Part shown: piece by piece, positions 7,761 to 16,224 of the stretch
Position numbering within the stretch: position 1 is the first letter of the stretch
Layout of the letters: every line of letters starts with the position of its first letter
DNA from: Anaerosacchariphilus polymeriproducens
GTDB lineage: Bacteria > Bacillota > Clostridia > Lachnospirales > Lachnospiraceae
Length of the DNA: 64,000 nucleotides
Direction: 5' to 3'
Assembly: GCF_003363435.1 (NCBI RefSeq)
Contig: NZ_QRCT01000050.1
Span: 1-64,000, forward strand
The notes under the pieces: generated by a model
What the model saw: only the letters and a program-made list of their open reading frames with translations
Told to the model about the DNA's origin: nothing
Database searches by the model: none
Translations under genes and position numbers: made by a program

Positions 7761-7855
7761 ATGCCCTTAGACAGGTGATTAGTCTTAAAACAGTCGATTC
7801 ATGAGCCGAAAGTAACAGGCTTAAAACTACTTAAAAATGAAAGGAAAGAAGATAG
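7761..7855 (+). promoter_or_regulatory. Possible structured leader of the scaffold gene
   Basis: After the second terminator the leader contains GACAGGTGATTAGTC and GCCGAAAGTAACAGGC, each able to fold back on itself, and two related strings AGTCTTAAAACA and GGCTTAAAACTA. No known riboswitch is recognised. The strong ribosome site AAAGGAAAG is at its 3' end. Confidence 0.25.
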
Positions 7856-8452
7856 ATGAAAAAAGAGATTTTAACAGGAATGGGACTTACAGAAGACCAG
7901 ATTGCAACAATCATGGCAGAGAATGGGAAAGACATTGAAAGGGAAAAGGCGAAAATTACAGCAGCAGAGCAGGACAGAGACGAACTAAAAACCCAATTGG
8001 ATGAAACCAAGAAAGCTTTAGAAGGGTTTGACGGGGTTGATATTGATGCTTTAAACAAGCAGATTAACGACCTTAAAACAGACCTAAGTAGTAAAGATGT
8101 CGAATACCAGAAAAAGATTGCTGATATGGAGTTTAATAGCGTGCTAGATGCTGCTATAAGCGAGTACGGAGCAAAGAACGCAAAGGCAGTAAAGGCTTTA
8201 TTGGAAATGGATAGTTTAAAAGAAAGCAAAAACCAAGCTGATGATATTAAAAAGGCGGTTGAAGCTGTGAAAAATGACAATGATTATCTATTTAATTCAA
8301 CGGACACACCTAGATTCGCTCAAGGCACCAACCAGGGGCAGCAATCAATTACAAATAACCCCTGGAAAAAAGACACATTTAACTTAACAGAGCAAGGGAA
8401 GATCATGAGAGAGAATCCGGAACTTGCAAAACAACTAATGAATGCAAAATAA
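7856..8452 (+). CDS. Phage scaffold protein (GP20 family), 198 aa
   Basis: Residues about 1-30 (ILTGMGLTEDQIATIMAENG) match the start of phage minor structural GP20/scaffold proteins. Residues about 30-115 are a long acidic and basic coiled coil, and the C-terminus contains the NNPWKKDTFNLTEQGKI element found in this family. The protein directs assembly of the procapsid around it and leaves before DNA packaging. It lies immediately upstream of the major capsid gene, as expected. Confidence 0.88.
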   Translation: MKKEILTGMGLTEDQIATIMAENGKDIEREKAKITAAEQDRDELKTQLDETKKALEGFDGVDIDALNKQINDLKTDLSSKDVEYQKKIADMEFNSVLDAAISEYGAKNAKAVKALLEMDSLKESKNQADDIKKAVEAVKNDNDYLFNSTDTPRFAQGTNQGQQSITNNPWKKDTFNLTEQGKIMRENPELAKQLMNAK

Positions 8453-8473
8453 GAAAGAGAGAGTGAATAAAAT

Positions 8474-9427
8474 ATGGCAACTACAAGAATAGCAGATGTT
8501 ATTGTACCTGAGGTATTTAACCCTTATGTAATTCAAAGAACAGCGGAATTGTCCGCATTAGTACAGTCTGGAATCATTTCAAATGACCAGCAATTAGACG
8601 CTTTAGCAAGCGCAGGCGGTAAACTTATTAATATGCCTTACTGGAATGATTTAACTGGTGATGATGAAGTATTGAGCGATAGCGCAGCATTGACACCGGA
8701 AAAAATCACAGCAAGCCAAGACGTTGCAGCTCTATTTATGCGTGGTAAGGCTTGGAGCACAAACGATTTAGCAAAAGCTTTAGCTGGTTCCGACCCAATG
8801 ATGGCGATAGGTGACTTAGTAGCAGAATATTGGAGCCGGAGGAGACAAGCTTTGTTATTTGCAATCTTAAAAGGTGTATTTGCATCTGGTACACTTGCTT
8901 CTAACCAATTGGACGTAAGTGCTTTAACAGGTGATGCCGCCACAATTACAGGTAATACCTTTATTGATGCTGTGACTAAATTAGGAGATGCAGCTGGAAA
9001 AGTATCAGCTTTTGCGGTACATTCCGCAGTATACGCAGAACTTAAGAAACAGAACTTAATCACTACAATTAAGCCTTCTGAAAATATAGAGATTGACTCT
9101 TACATGGGTAAACGTATTATCGTAGACGATACTTGCCCGGTGGCTACAGATGTATACACTACATATTTATTTGGAGAGGGTGCGATTGGGTTAGGAAATG
9201 GAGCAGCACCCACACCAACTGAAACAGATAGAGATAGCTTGGCTGGGGATGATATTCTTATCAATCGTCAACACTTCGTATTGCATCCACGTGGAGTCAA
9301 ATTTACGTCTGCAAGTGTAGCAGGCCCTTCTCCTACAAATGCAGAAGCAGAGACAGGCACGAACTGGTCAAGAGTATATGATCCTAAAAATATCAGAATC
9401 ATAGAATTTAAACATAAAATTGGTTAA
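8474..9427 (+). CDS. Phage major capsid protein, 317 aa
   Basis: A single HK97-fold-type coat protein of about the usual length, beginning with the family pattern TRIADVIVPEVFNPYVIQRT and containing the segment KAWSTNDLAKALAGSDPM shared by coat proteins of this phage group. It follows the scaffold gene with the usual spacing and ends with a terminator, consistent with high expression. It self-assembles into the icosahedral head. Confidence 0.9.
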   Translation: MATTRIADVIVPEVFNPYVIQRTAELSALVQSGIISNDQQLDALASAGGKLINMPYWNDLTGDDEVLSDSAALTPEKITASQDVAALFMRGKAWSTNDLAKALAGSDPMMAIGDLVAEYWSRRRQALLFAILKGVFASGTLASNQLDVSALTGDAATITGNTFIDAVTKLGDAAGKVSAFAVHSAVYAELKKQNLITTIKPSENIEIDSYMGKRIIVDDTCPVATDVYTTYLFGEGAIGLGNGAAPTPTETDRDSLAGDDILINRQHFVLHPRGVKFTSASVAGPSPTNAEAETGTNWSRVYDPKNIRIIEFKHKIG

Positions 9428-9430
9428 TCA

Positions 9431-9458
9431 TGAGGGCGGTTATCCGTCCTCTTTTTAT
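9431..9458 (+). terminator. Terminator after the major capsid gene
   Basis: GAGGGCGG pairs with CCGTCCTC (one G-U) around TTAT, followed by TTTTTATT. It probably attenuates transcription so that coat protein is made in excess of the connector proteins. Confidence 0.8.
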
Positions 9459-9472
9459 TGGAGGTGATTAAA

Positions 9473-9586
9473 ATGGGTTTAGCTTCATTTAATCGTATGC
9501 GCAGAGAGCAAGAAAAGAAGAAACAGCAGGAAGAACAAGTAAAAGCAAAACAACCCAAGACAAAAGCAAAAGCTGGTGATAAATAA
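9473..9586 (+). CDS. Small basic phage protein, 37 aa
   Basis: ATG with GGAGGTG eight bases upstream. The product is dominated by Lys and Gln (MRREQEKKKQQEEQVKAKQP) and likely an extended charged helix. Its stop TAA shares one base with the next start ATG, so translation is coupled to the connector gene. Comparable Lys-rich mini-proteins sit after the coat gene in other Firmicutes phages (general recollection). Function unknown. Confidence 0.6.
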   Translation: MGLASFNRMRREQEKKKQQEEQVKAKQPKTKAKAGDK

Positions 9587-9948
9587 TGGCTTATGTAGAT
9601 TATACATACTATTCTCTTAGTTACTTACTAGGTAAACAGGCATCAATAGCAGAAACAGAATTCCCTTATTATGCTATGAAAGCTACGAAGAAGATTGACC
9701 AGTATACTTTTAATAATATTGACTCAACTAATATACCGGAATCAGTAAAGATGTGCTGCTGTGAATTAGCAGAGAGTTTTTACAATCAAGACTCTAACAG
9801 CAATACCAATGTAGCATCTGAAAGAGTTGGCGAATATTCAGTAAGCTATGTTACAGGACAAGCGGTTGAGGATGCTAAGAAAGCCGTGATAAAAGAAATT
9901 ATTTATAATTGGTTATCGGACACAGGATTACTATACAGGGGGTGCTGA
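9586..9948 (+). CDS. Head-tail connector protein (gp6/SPP1 gp15-like adaptor), 120 aa
   Basis: All-helical protein of typical adaptor length with the opening YTYYSLSYLLGK and the MKATKKIDQYTFNNI segment common in this connector family; the C-terminal half carries VGEYSVSYVTGQ before a last long helix. It would form a ring beneath the portal. Genomic position, second after the coat gene, supports this. Confidence 0.78.
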   Translation: MAYVDYTYYSLSYLLGKQASIAETEFPYYAMKATKKIDQYTFNNIDSTNIPESVKMCCCELAESFYNQDSNSNTNVASERVGEYSVSYVTGQAVEDAKKAVIKEIIYNWLSDTGLLYRGC

Positions 9949-9949
9949 T

Positions 9950-10315
9950 ATGTACACAAATGCAGACATAACACTATATCAATATAGTTCCTCTGGTTAT
10001 GTGAGAAAAGTAGTCAATGGAGTGTTCTGGAATGAAGTCAAGCAATCCAATGTCATGAGAAGTGGTATTGCGAATGCTGATTCAGTAGTAATATTTATTC
10101 CTAAAAGCAATGTTACGGATTTAGAGATAACAACAAGTAAAGACTTGGTGGTGAATGGAGTAATAGATTTTGAATTTGATAATGCGACAAGTGCCACTAT
10201 TAGTGCATCAATGTCAACTTTAATCAAGACGTATGACACACATACAATAACAGCGTTTGATAAAAAGATATTTGGCAGCGAGAAAATGCACCATTATCAA
10301 TTATCTTGTAAGTAG
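9950..10315 (+). CDS. Probable head-closure protein (DUF6751-like), 121 aa
   Basis: Beta-rich small protein starting YTNADITLYQY and lacking transmembrane segments. Position 2 after the adaptor is that of the SPP1 gp16/HK97 head-closure protein that plugs the filled head. The name is assigned by synteny and by a remembered resemblance to a small Lachnospiraceae phage family, not by a catalytic motif. Confidence 0.65.
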   Translation: MYTNADITLYQYSSSGYVRKVVNGVFWNEVKQSNVMRSGIANADSVVIFIPKSNVTDLEITTSKDLVVNGVIDFEFDNATSATISASMSTLIKTYDTHTITAFDKKIFGSEKMHHYQLSCK

Positions 10316-10323
10316 GTGATAGG

Positions 10324-10743
10324 ATGGATTTTAAACTAAATATTAAACCAGTAGAAGTCATAAAGAAAAACCACAATATGCAGAACAATGGTAAAGTGCA
10401 AAGGTATATTGATAGCGAATGCATTCGCTTGATGGCTCCATACACACCATTTAAACAAGGAGTGTTGGAAAAGTCAGCAACAGCAGGAACTAAAATCGGA
10501 AGTGGCCAAATAAAACAAAATGCACCATATGCAAGGTATCAATATTATGGAAAGCTTATGGTATCATCTGTTACTGGCAGTGCATGGGCTTCACAGGGAG
10601 AGTCTAAAGTACTTACTGGGAAAGATTTGATATATAATACAGGCAATCACCCAAGAGCAGGGAAAAAATGGTTTGAACGAATGAAAACAGACCACAGAAA
10701 AAGCATCTTGAAAGGTGCTCAAAGAATAGCGAACAGGGGGTAA
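10324..10743 (+). CDS. Minor capsid/tail-completion protein (HK97 gp10-like), 139 aa
   Basis: The protein carries the sequence pattern of Gram-positive phage minor capsid/neck proteins: APYTPFKQGVLEKSATAG, later NAPYARYQYYGKLM and HPRAGKKWFERMK near the C-terminus. These features match the HK97-gp10/minor capsid family at the head-tail interface. Rich in Lys and Tyr. It lies in the usual slot between head closure and tail terminator. Confidence 0.78.
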   Translation: MDFKLNIKPVEVIKKNHNMQNNGKVQRYIDSECIRLMAPYTPFKQGVLEKSATAGTKIGSGQIKQNAPYARYQYYGKLMVSSVTGSAWASQGESKVLTGKDLIYNTGNHPRAGKKWFERMKTDHRKSILKGAQRIANRG

Positions 10744-10745
10744 AG

Positions 10746-11189
10746 ATGAATGTAATTGAAGTAGTGAAGCAAATGTTAACTGATTACCCAAAGATAACAG
10801 AATTTACAAATGATATTCATGTAGATTTTACCGATTCAGAACCAACTAATTTCGGTCTATCATCTACAGGTGACCAGTTATTGAGCGAAGATATTTTAGG
10901 AAATCAAATAAGGCAACACAATTTTGTACTATATGCAGTCAATCAGTCGATTAGTGACTATGACAGACTTGCAAATAGTACTTTTTTATTGGATTTATCC
11001 TATTGGTTGGAAACAGTCAAGGGACAGGAAATAGAAACAACGGTTAACGAGCAAATAAAAACTGGAAAGATAGTAAAAATGAGCAGCGCAAACGCAATGC
11101 TTTATGAAATACCGAACGGAGATATAAATGGCGGTGTAACTTATCAGGTTCAGATATATGCTCAATACACATTAGAAAGTGAGGAATAA
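10746..11189 (+). CDS. Tail terminator/minor capsid protein from phage (Minor_capsid_3-like), 147 aa
   Basis: Two bases after the previous stop. Alpha/beta protein with the segments HNFVLYAVNQSISDYDRLAN and a C-terminal strand VTYQVQIYAQY typical of the small proteins that cap the tail tube. Located directly before the tail tube gene, where tail terminators occur in siphophages. Confidence 0.72.
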   Translation: MNVIEVVKQMLTDYPKITEFTNDIHVDFTDSEPTNFGLSSTGDQLLSEDILGNQIRQHNFVLYAVNQSISDYDRLANSTFLLDLSYWLETVKGQEIETTVNEQIKTGKIVKMSSANAMLYEIPNGDINGGVTYQVQIYAQYTLESEE

Positions 11190-11192
11190 TAG

Positions 11193-11666
11193 ATGGCGAT
11201 TAAAATTGAAAGAAAGTATTTGGCGCACTTTTTGGATTCAAGCTTTGGTGGGACAACCTCTTACATACGTTTAGGACAGGATTTAGAAGAATATACAATT
11301 GAGTTGAATCCAGACGTAGAAACTACTAAAAACATATTAGGTGAAAGTTCTGCAGTAGTAAAAGGATATGAACCTTCCGGTTCAGTTGAGACCTTCTATG
11401 CATATGAAGGGGACGCTTTATTTACACAATTAGCAAGCATTGTAAATAATCGCTCCACTGGTTCATCATTGGAAACGACTGTAGTGGATGTATTAGTAAC
11501 AAGTACCGGTACAGTTACTTGGGCATACAGAGAAGATGTTCTTGTCGTTCCACAGTCTATTGGTGGAGATGGCGCAGGAGTTCAAATTCCTTTTGAAATT
11601 CAATACAGAGGGAATAGAACAGCTGGTACTTTCGATATGGCTACAAAAGAATTTACTCCTGCCTAA
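11193..11666 (+). CDS. Major tail tube protein, 157 aa
   Basis: Beta-rich protein of tail-tube size with ELNPDVETTKNILGESS and the VKGYEPSGSVETFYAYEGD stretch that marks phage tail tube proteins of this group; the end (EIQYRGNRTAGTFDM) forms the last strands. It polymerises in stacked rings. A strong hairpin follows the gene, consistent with high expression relative to downstream tail genes. Confidence 0.82.
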   Translation: MAIKIERKYLAHFLDSSFGGTTSYIRLGQDLEEYTIELNPDVETTKNILGESSAVVKGYEPSGSVETFYAYEGDALFTQLASIVNNRSTGSSLETTVVDVLVTSTGTVTWAYREDVLVVPQSIGGDGAGVQIPFEIQYRGNRTAGTFDMATKEFTPA

Positions 11667-11670
11667 ATTA

Positions 11671-11704
11671 GCGGTGGCTTAGTTCCACCGCCCCTATTTT
11701 GGGG
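11671..11704 (+). terminator. Double hairpin after the tail tube gene
   Basis: GCGGTGG/CCACCGC make a perfect 7-bp stem at 11671-11691, followed by CCCC-TATTTT-GGGG at 11691-11704. There is no clean T-run after the second hairpin, so it may attenuate or protect RNA ends rather than fully terminate; the 74 bp up to the next gene hold no ORF. Confidence 0.6.
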
Positions 11705-11777
11705 TTTAGAAATGTACCCTTAAATAATTTAAATGGCTTAAATCGCAAAATACAAGGTCGAAAAGAAAGGTGATATT

Positions 11778-12215
11778 ATGCAAAGTATTAATTTTGATGA
11801 TGGATATAAAGAGTTTGCAATAAATGGAGACGAATCAAGAGTTATCCGTTTTAACCCTTGTGATATGGGGATATTGGAGAGAATTAAAAAAGCATATGAA
11901 GAAATAGAGAAGGCAGAAGAAGAAAGTAAAGATATTGAATTGAAACCGGATGGCACGGTAAAAGATGATTTAGAGGAGTCCGTAAAAGCATTAGAGGTGT
12001 TTAAAAACGTGATTAATACACAGATAGATTACATTTTTAATAGTGCGGTTGCTGAGATTGCTTTTAACGGTCAGAGTCCATTATCTTTAGTTGGTGGTGT
12101 TCCGTTGTATGAAAGATTTTTAAATGCAATCCTTCCTATTATAGAGAAAGATGTTAAAAAAGAAATGAAAGCGAGTCAAAGGCGCATAAGCAAATACACG
12201 GATGTGGTTAAATGA
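11778..12215 (+). CDS. Tail assembly chaperone-like protein (gpG position), 145 aa
   Basis: A mostly helical acidic protein starting INFDDGYKEFAINGD, with a long charged helix (KKAYEEIEKAEEESKDIEL) and a C-terminal helical domain. In siphophages the two genes between tail tube and tape measure encode tail assembly chaperones. The following gene overlaps by four bases (ATGA), so it is translated by reinitiation rather than by the usual frameshift. Ribosome site AAAGGTG. Confidence 0.72.
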   Translation: MQSINFDDGYKEFAINGDESRVIRFNPCDMGILERIKKAYEEIEKAEEESKDIELKPDGTVKDDLEESVKALEVFKNVINTQIDYIFNSAVAEIAFNGQSPLSLVGGVPLYERFLNAILPIIEKDVKKEMKASQRRISKYTDVVK

Positions 12216-12775
12216 TTGGACAACTTCCAAAAGAATTAAATATTAATGGTGTAAAGAGAGCGATTCGGAGTGATTTCCGTGTGGCTCTTTTAATTTTTCA
12301 AGCATGGAACGATCCAGAACTTACAGAACAAGAAAAATCAATAGTAATGCTAGATTGCCTATACGAAGACCTTGAGACAGCGACAGAGGAAGATTACCAA
12401 ACTTTATTAGAACAAGCTGTCTGCTTCCTTAATGGCGGTGAAGATTCACAGCAGCAGAAACAACCAAAAAAGACTATGGACTGGGAACAAGACGAAAAGC
12501 TGATATTTTCAGCGGTTAACAAGGTAGCAAACATTGAGACAAGGGCGGTCGAGTATCTCCATTGGTGGACATTTCTTAGTTATTTCAATGAGATAGGAGA
12601 AGGACTTTTCACAACCGTCTTAAACATTCGCAGCAAACAGAATAAAGGTAAGAAGTTGGATAAAGCAGAAAAAGACTTTTACCGGGAAAACAAGTCGTTA
12701 ATTGATTTAAAACATAAGTATTCCGCTGAGGAACAAGCTGAAATAGATAAATTGAACGAATTACTGAATTCATAA
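12212..12775 (+). CDS. Phage Gp15-family tail chaperone-like protein, 187 aa
   Basis: The start MIGQLPKELNINGVKRAIRS and the middle HWWTFLSYFNEIGEGLFTTV are typical of the bacteriophage Gp15 family, which sits just upstream of the tape measure gene. Residues about 80-95 are a Gln/Lys-rich linker. The start codon overlaps the upstream stop. It likely binds the tape measure during tail assembly (inference from position). Confidence 0.78.
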   Translation: MIGQLPKELNINGVKRAIRSDFRVALLIFQAWNDPELTEQEKSIVMLDCLYEDLETATEEDYQTLLEQAVCFLNGGEDSQQQKQPKKTMDWEQDEKLIFSAVNKVANIETRAVEYLHWWTFLSYFNEIGEGLFTTVLNIRSKQNKGKKLDKAEKDFYRENKSLIDLKHKYSAEEQAEIDKLNELLNS

Positions 12776-12790
12776 CAAGGGGGTGAGAGA

Positions 12791-15700
12791 ATGGCAGTTG
12801 ATGGAAGTCTCATATTTAACACAAAAGTGGATACAAAAGGCTTTAAAACAGGAGCGAATACAATTAAATCGCAAGCAAGTGGTTTAAAGAGTTCGCTCTT
12901 AGGCATAGGGAAAGCGATAGGCGCAGCTTTTGCGGTTGGCAAAGTAATTGAATTCGGTAAGCAAGCAGTTAAAACAGCGTCAGATTTACAGGAGGTTCAA
13001 AACGTTGTTGACACAGCTTTTGGAGATATGGCTTATAAGATGGAAGACTTTGCAAAGAATTCCATTGAAGCATTTGGTATGTCGAAGTTAACAGCAAAAC
13101 AGGCAGGCTCAACCTTTATGGCTATGGGTGTAGGTATGGGAATAGCGCAGAGTTCAGCGTCCGATATGGCAATAGCATTGACTGGTCTTACAGGTGATAT
13201 GTCAAGTTTTTATAATGTGAGTCAAGACGTGGCAAGTACGGCACTAAAATCCATCTTCACAGGTGAGACTGAAACATTAAAACAATTCGGAATTGTCATG
13301 ACAGAAGCAAATCTACAACAATATGCTTTAAGCCAAGGTATTACAAAGTCAATATCAGCAATGAGCCAAGCGGAAAAAGTGCAGCTTAGATATAGTTTTG
13401 TGATGGCTCAAACAGCGTTGGCGCAGGGTGATTTTGCCCGAACAAGTGATTCGTGGGCGAACCAGACAAGGGTTTTATCCGAACGTTGGAAAGAGTTCTT
13501 AGGTATTCTAGGAGCCGGATTGATACAGATATTAACTCCTGTTGTTAAGTTTTTAAATGGTGTAATGTCTCAATTGATTTCATTCGCTACCACAGCAGGA
13601 AAGGTATTATCTTCTTTATTCAATATCAAGACTGCATCTAAAAGCGCAGCCGGAGCGGTGTCAAACATGGGAAGTGCGGTATCAGATGTTGCGACAGGTG
13701 CAAACAATGCAGGAACAAGCGTTGGAAATTTAGGAAAAGCTACTAAAAAAGCAGCTAAAGAAGCAAAGAAAAGCACAGCCGGATTTGATGAATTAAATGT
13801 CTTAAGCAGCAATATAGCCGATAGTGCTGGTGATGCATCTGACGCTTTAGGCGGTCTAGGTGGTGGCGGTGGTAACTATGGAATGAACGTTACTCCAACT
13901 GTACAAAAGCCGGATACAAAAGAGTTCGATTCTGGAATGTCTGAACTGGGCAAAAGAATAAAATCACTCGCCGTAGAAGTTGGCAACTCATTTATGAAAG
14001 GCTTTAATTCAAGTATTGGAAAACTCAACTTTAAAGAGATCATGGGACATCTTAATGGAATCAAGCAGTCACTTATTGGTATCTTTGGAGATGCAAAAGT
14101 ACAAAGCGCAGCTAAGAACTGGCTTATGTCCGTATCGTATGCTATGGGGCAAGCAGCTGGAAGTATGGCAAGTATTGGCTTGACAGTGGCTGAGTTTTTC
14201 GTTGGCAGCATTGATAAATATTTGCAGCAAAACTCAGACTATATAAAAAATAAGATAATTGAACTATTCGACTTGCATGGAAAGATGGCTCTTATTATTG
14301 GGAGCTGGACACAATTATTTGCCGAACTATTCACAGTATTCAGAAGTGACGATGCCAAACAAGTTGGAGCGGACATAATAGCTATATTTACAACCGCCTT
14401 TTTTGAACTACTTACAATTGCTTATAAGTTTGGCAATGACGTGATGAACGCAATAAAAACACCAATCGAAGAAAACAAAGACGAGATAAAGAACGCACTA
14501 GCAAACTCGATTGGAATAATTTCAGTAATTGTTGGTACTGTAAAGGATGTTGTAAATAATACATTTGAGTCTATCCAGAAATCTTATGACAAATACGTGT
14601 CTCCAGCATTGCAGAAAATCGGTTCAGGATTCAGCATAATATTCAACTCTTTGTTAAACGCTTACAATAAATATTTCGCTCCTGTAATTACTCAAATTTC
14701 GCAGAAGTTGCGTGAGATTGCGAACGGTTCGCTCAAGGACTTAATACAAAACTTTGCCGAATTAGGCGGTAAGATAATTGATGGAGTTGCTACAATTTGG
14801 AAGAAAACAATTGCTCCATTTCTGGCATGGTTTATTGACAAGTTTGTGCCGCCACTAAGCAAGGCTATAGGTATTGTATCAACAATATTTTTAGGGTTAG
14901 TGAATGTTGTTATTGGAATTGTTAGCGGTTTAATAAAATCAATCGGTGGTATTATTGATTTTTTAGTCGGAGTGTTTACATTGGACTGGAAAAAAGCTTG
15001 GAATGGAATCAAGACATTTTTTGCTGGTATTTGGTCTGCAATTAAAGCAATCATAAGTCCTATAGGGAACTTTTTTAAGCAAAAATTTAAAGAGGCATAC
15101 AACAATATTATAAACATATTCAAAAATATTGGAAAGTGGTTTAAAGATAGATATAAAAATGTAACAGACGCTTTTAAAGATGTTGGTACTTGGTTTAAGG
15201 GAAAATTTGACGGTGCTTGGAAGTTTATAAAAGAAGCGTTTTCGTTAAAATCAATTAAATCATTTTTTAATGATGTATGGGACGTTGTTAAAGCACCATT
15301 CGAGTCTGTAGGCACTTGGTTTAAGAATACATTTAGCGCAGCATGGGAGAAAGTAAAAGAGGTATTCAGCACAGGCGGAAAAGTATTTGATGGGATAAAA
15401 GATGGTATAGGCGAAGCTTTTAAGGCAGTAGTTAATACATTGATTCGTGGTATCAATGCAGTTATATCCGTGCCTTTTAAAGTAATCAACGGAGCACTCA
15501 ACACGATTCGCAATATAAGCATTCCAGTAGCAGGTAAAGTGTTTAATGGATTACCAACGATAGACGCTCCACAAATTCCGCAACTAGCAACCGGAACCGT
15601 TGTTCCTGCTAACTATGGTAACTTTTTGGCTATCTTAGGAGATAACAAACGAGAAGCGGAAGTTGTTTCCCCATTATCCACCATGAAACAGGCGCTCAAG

Positions 15701-15835
15701 GAAACCATGCAAGAGTTTGGTGGCGGTGGAGATATTCACCTCACGGTGAACCTAGACGGACAACCAGTGTATCAAACAGTGGTTAAATATAACAAACAAA
15801 ATACACGCAGGACTGGCAAAAATGCTTTAGCGTAG
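12791..15835 (+). CDS. Tape measure protein, 1014 aa
   Basis: Long protein with an N-terminal Ala/Gly-rich helical part (residues about 1-330, including a low-complexity Gly-rich stretch near 358-370), several hydrophobic helices in the middle (about 560-760) and repeated aromatic units GTWFKxxF around residues 790-860. It sets tail length and is ejected into the host membrane during DNA entry. The C-terminal tail (GGGDIHLTVNLDGQPVY) is the conserved end of this family. Long ORFs on the opposite strand here are shadows. Confidence 0.92.
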   Translation: MAVDGSLIFNTKVDTKGFKTGANTIKSQASGLKSSLLGIGKAIGAAFAVGKVIEFGKQAVKTASDLQEVQNVVDTAFGDMAYKMEDFAKNSIEAFGMSKLTAKQAGSTFMAMGVGMGIAQSSASDMAIALTGLTGDMSSFYNVSQDVASTALKSIFTGETETLKQFGIVMTEANLQQYALSQGITKSISAMSQAEKVQLRYSFVMAQTALAQGDFARTSDSWANQTRVLSERWKEFLGILGAGLIQILTPVVKFLNGVMSQLISFATTAGKVLSSLFNIKTASKSAAGAVSNMGSAVSDVATGANNAGTSVGNLGKATKKAAKEAKKSTAGFDELNVLSSNIADSAGDASDALGGLGGGGGNYGMNVTPTVQKPDTKEFDSGMSELGKRIKSLAVEVGNSFMKGFNSSIGKLNFKEIMGHLNGIKQSLIGIFGDAKVQSAAKNWLMSVSYAMGQAAGSMASIGLTVAEFFVGSIDKYLQQNSDYIKNKIIELFDLHGKMALIIGSWTQLFAELFTVFRSDDAKQVGADIIAIFTTAFFELLTIAYKFGNDVMNAIKTPIEENKDEIKNALANSIGIISVIVGTVKDVVNNTFESIQKSYDKYVSPALQKIGSGFSIIFNSLLNAYNKYFAPVITQISQKLREIANGSLKDLIQNFAELGGKIIDGVATIWKKTIAPFLAWFIDKFVPPLSKAIGIVSTIFLGLVNVVIGIVSGLIKSIGGIIDFLVGVFTLDWKKAWNGIKTFFAGIWSAIKAIISPIGNFFKQKFKEAYNNIINIFKNIGKWFKDRYKNVTDAFKDVGTWFKGKFDGAWKFIKEAFSLKSIKSFFNDVWDVVKAPFESVGTWFKNTFSAAWEKVKEVFSTGGKVFDGIKDGIGEAFKAVVNTLIRGINAVISVPFKVINGALNTIRNISIPVAGKVFNGLPTIDAPQIPQLATGTVVPANYGNFLAILGDNKREAEVVSPLSTMKQALKETMQEFGGGGDIHLTVNLDGQPVYQTVVKYNKQNTRRTGKNALA

Positions 15836-15846
15836 AAAGGAGTATC

Positions 15847-16221
15847 ATGGCGCAATTTACCCCAGTATTTAAAGTAGCAGGAATAACCGTTCCTATGCCG
15901 GATAATTATAGTCAAGTTGTATCTGATCTATCAAGCGAAGAATCCGGGAGAACATTAGACGGAACAATGCACAAAGATGTTATAGCAGTAAAGTCAAGTG
16001 TCCCACTTGAATGGTCAAATATGGAATGGGACACAGCTTCTGCTCTGGCTAAAGCGGTAGATGGAAAAACAAGTGTAATATGCGAATACATTGATGTTCG
16101 CAACACATACCAAATGACTGCTATGACCATTTACATAGGTGACAGGACTTTTACCCCAACGACATTTACAACTGACGGTAAAGTATATTGGAAGGTATCA
16201 TTTAGTGAAATCGAGGTGTAA
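15847..16221 (+). CDS. Small tail protein downstream of tape measure (DUF6711-like), 124 aa
   Basis: Beta-rich protein with VFKVAGITVPMPDNYSQV at the start and RTLDGTMHKDVIAVKSSVPL in the middle, a pattern seen in distal-tail-associated proteins of Clostridia phages. It lies where a distal tail (Dit) protein is expected, but is shorter than classic Dit. The GAGGTG inside its last codons serves as ribosome site for the next gene. Confidence 0.65.
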   Translation: MAQFTPVFKVAGITVPMPDNYSQVVSDLSSEESGRTLDGTMHKDVIAVKSSVPLEWSNMEWDTASALAKAVDGKTSVICEYIDVRNTYQMTAMTIYIGDRTFTPTTFTTDGKVYWKVSFSEIEV

Positions 16222-16224
16222 CAG

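Noticed and set aside
7761-7855. tRNA or known riboswitch before the scaffold gene
   Set aside because: Folded segments are short and do not fit a tRNA or any riboswitch consensus I know.
12195-12225. Programmed frameshift between the two tail chaperone genes
   Set aside because: No slippery heptamer is evident; the genes overlap as ATGA, which fits reinitiation.
14692-15522. Long minus-strand ORF (276 codons)
   Set aside because: Lies opposite the tape measure gene, has repetitive low-complexity sequence and no ribosome site.
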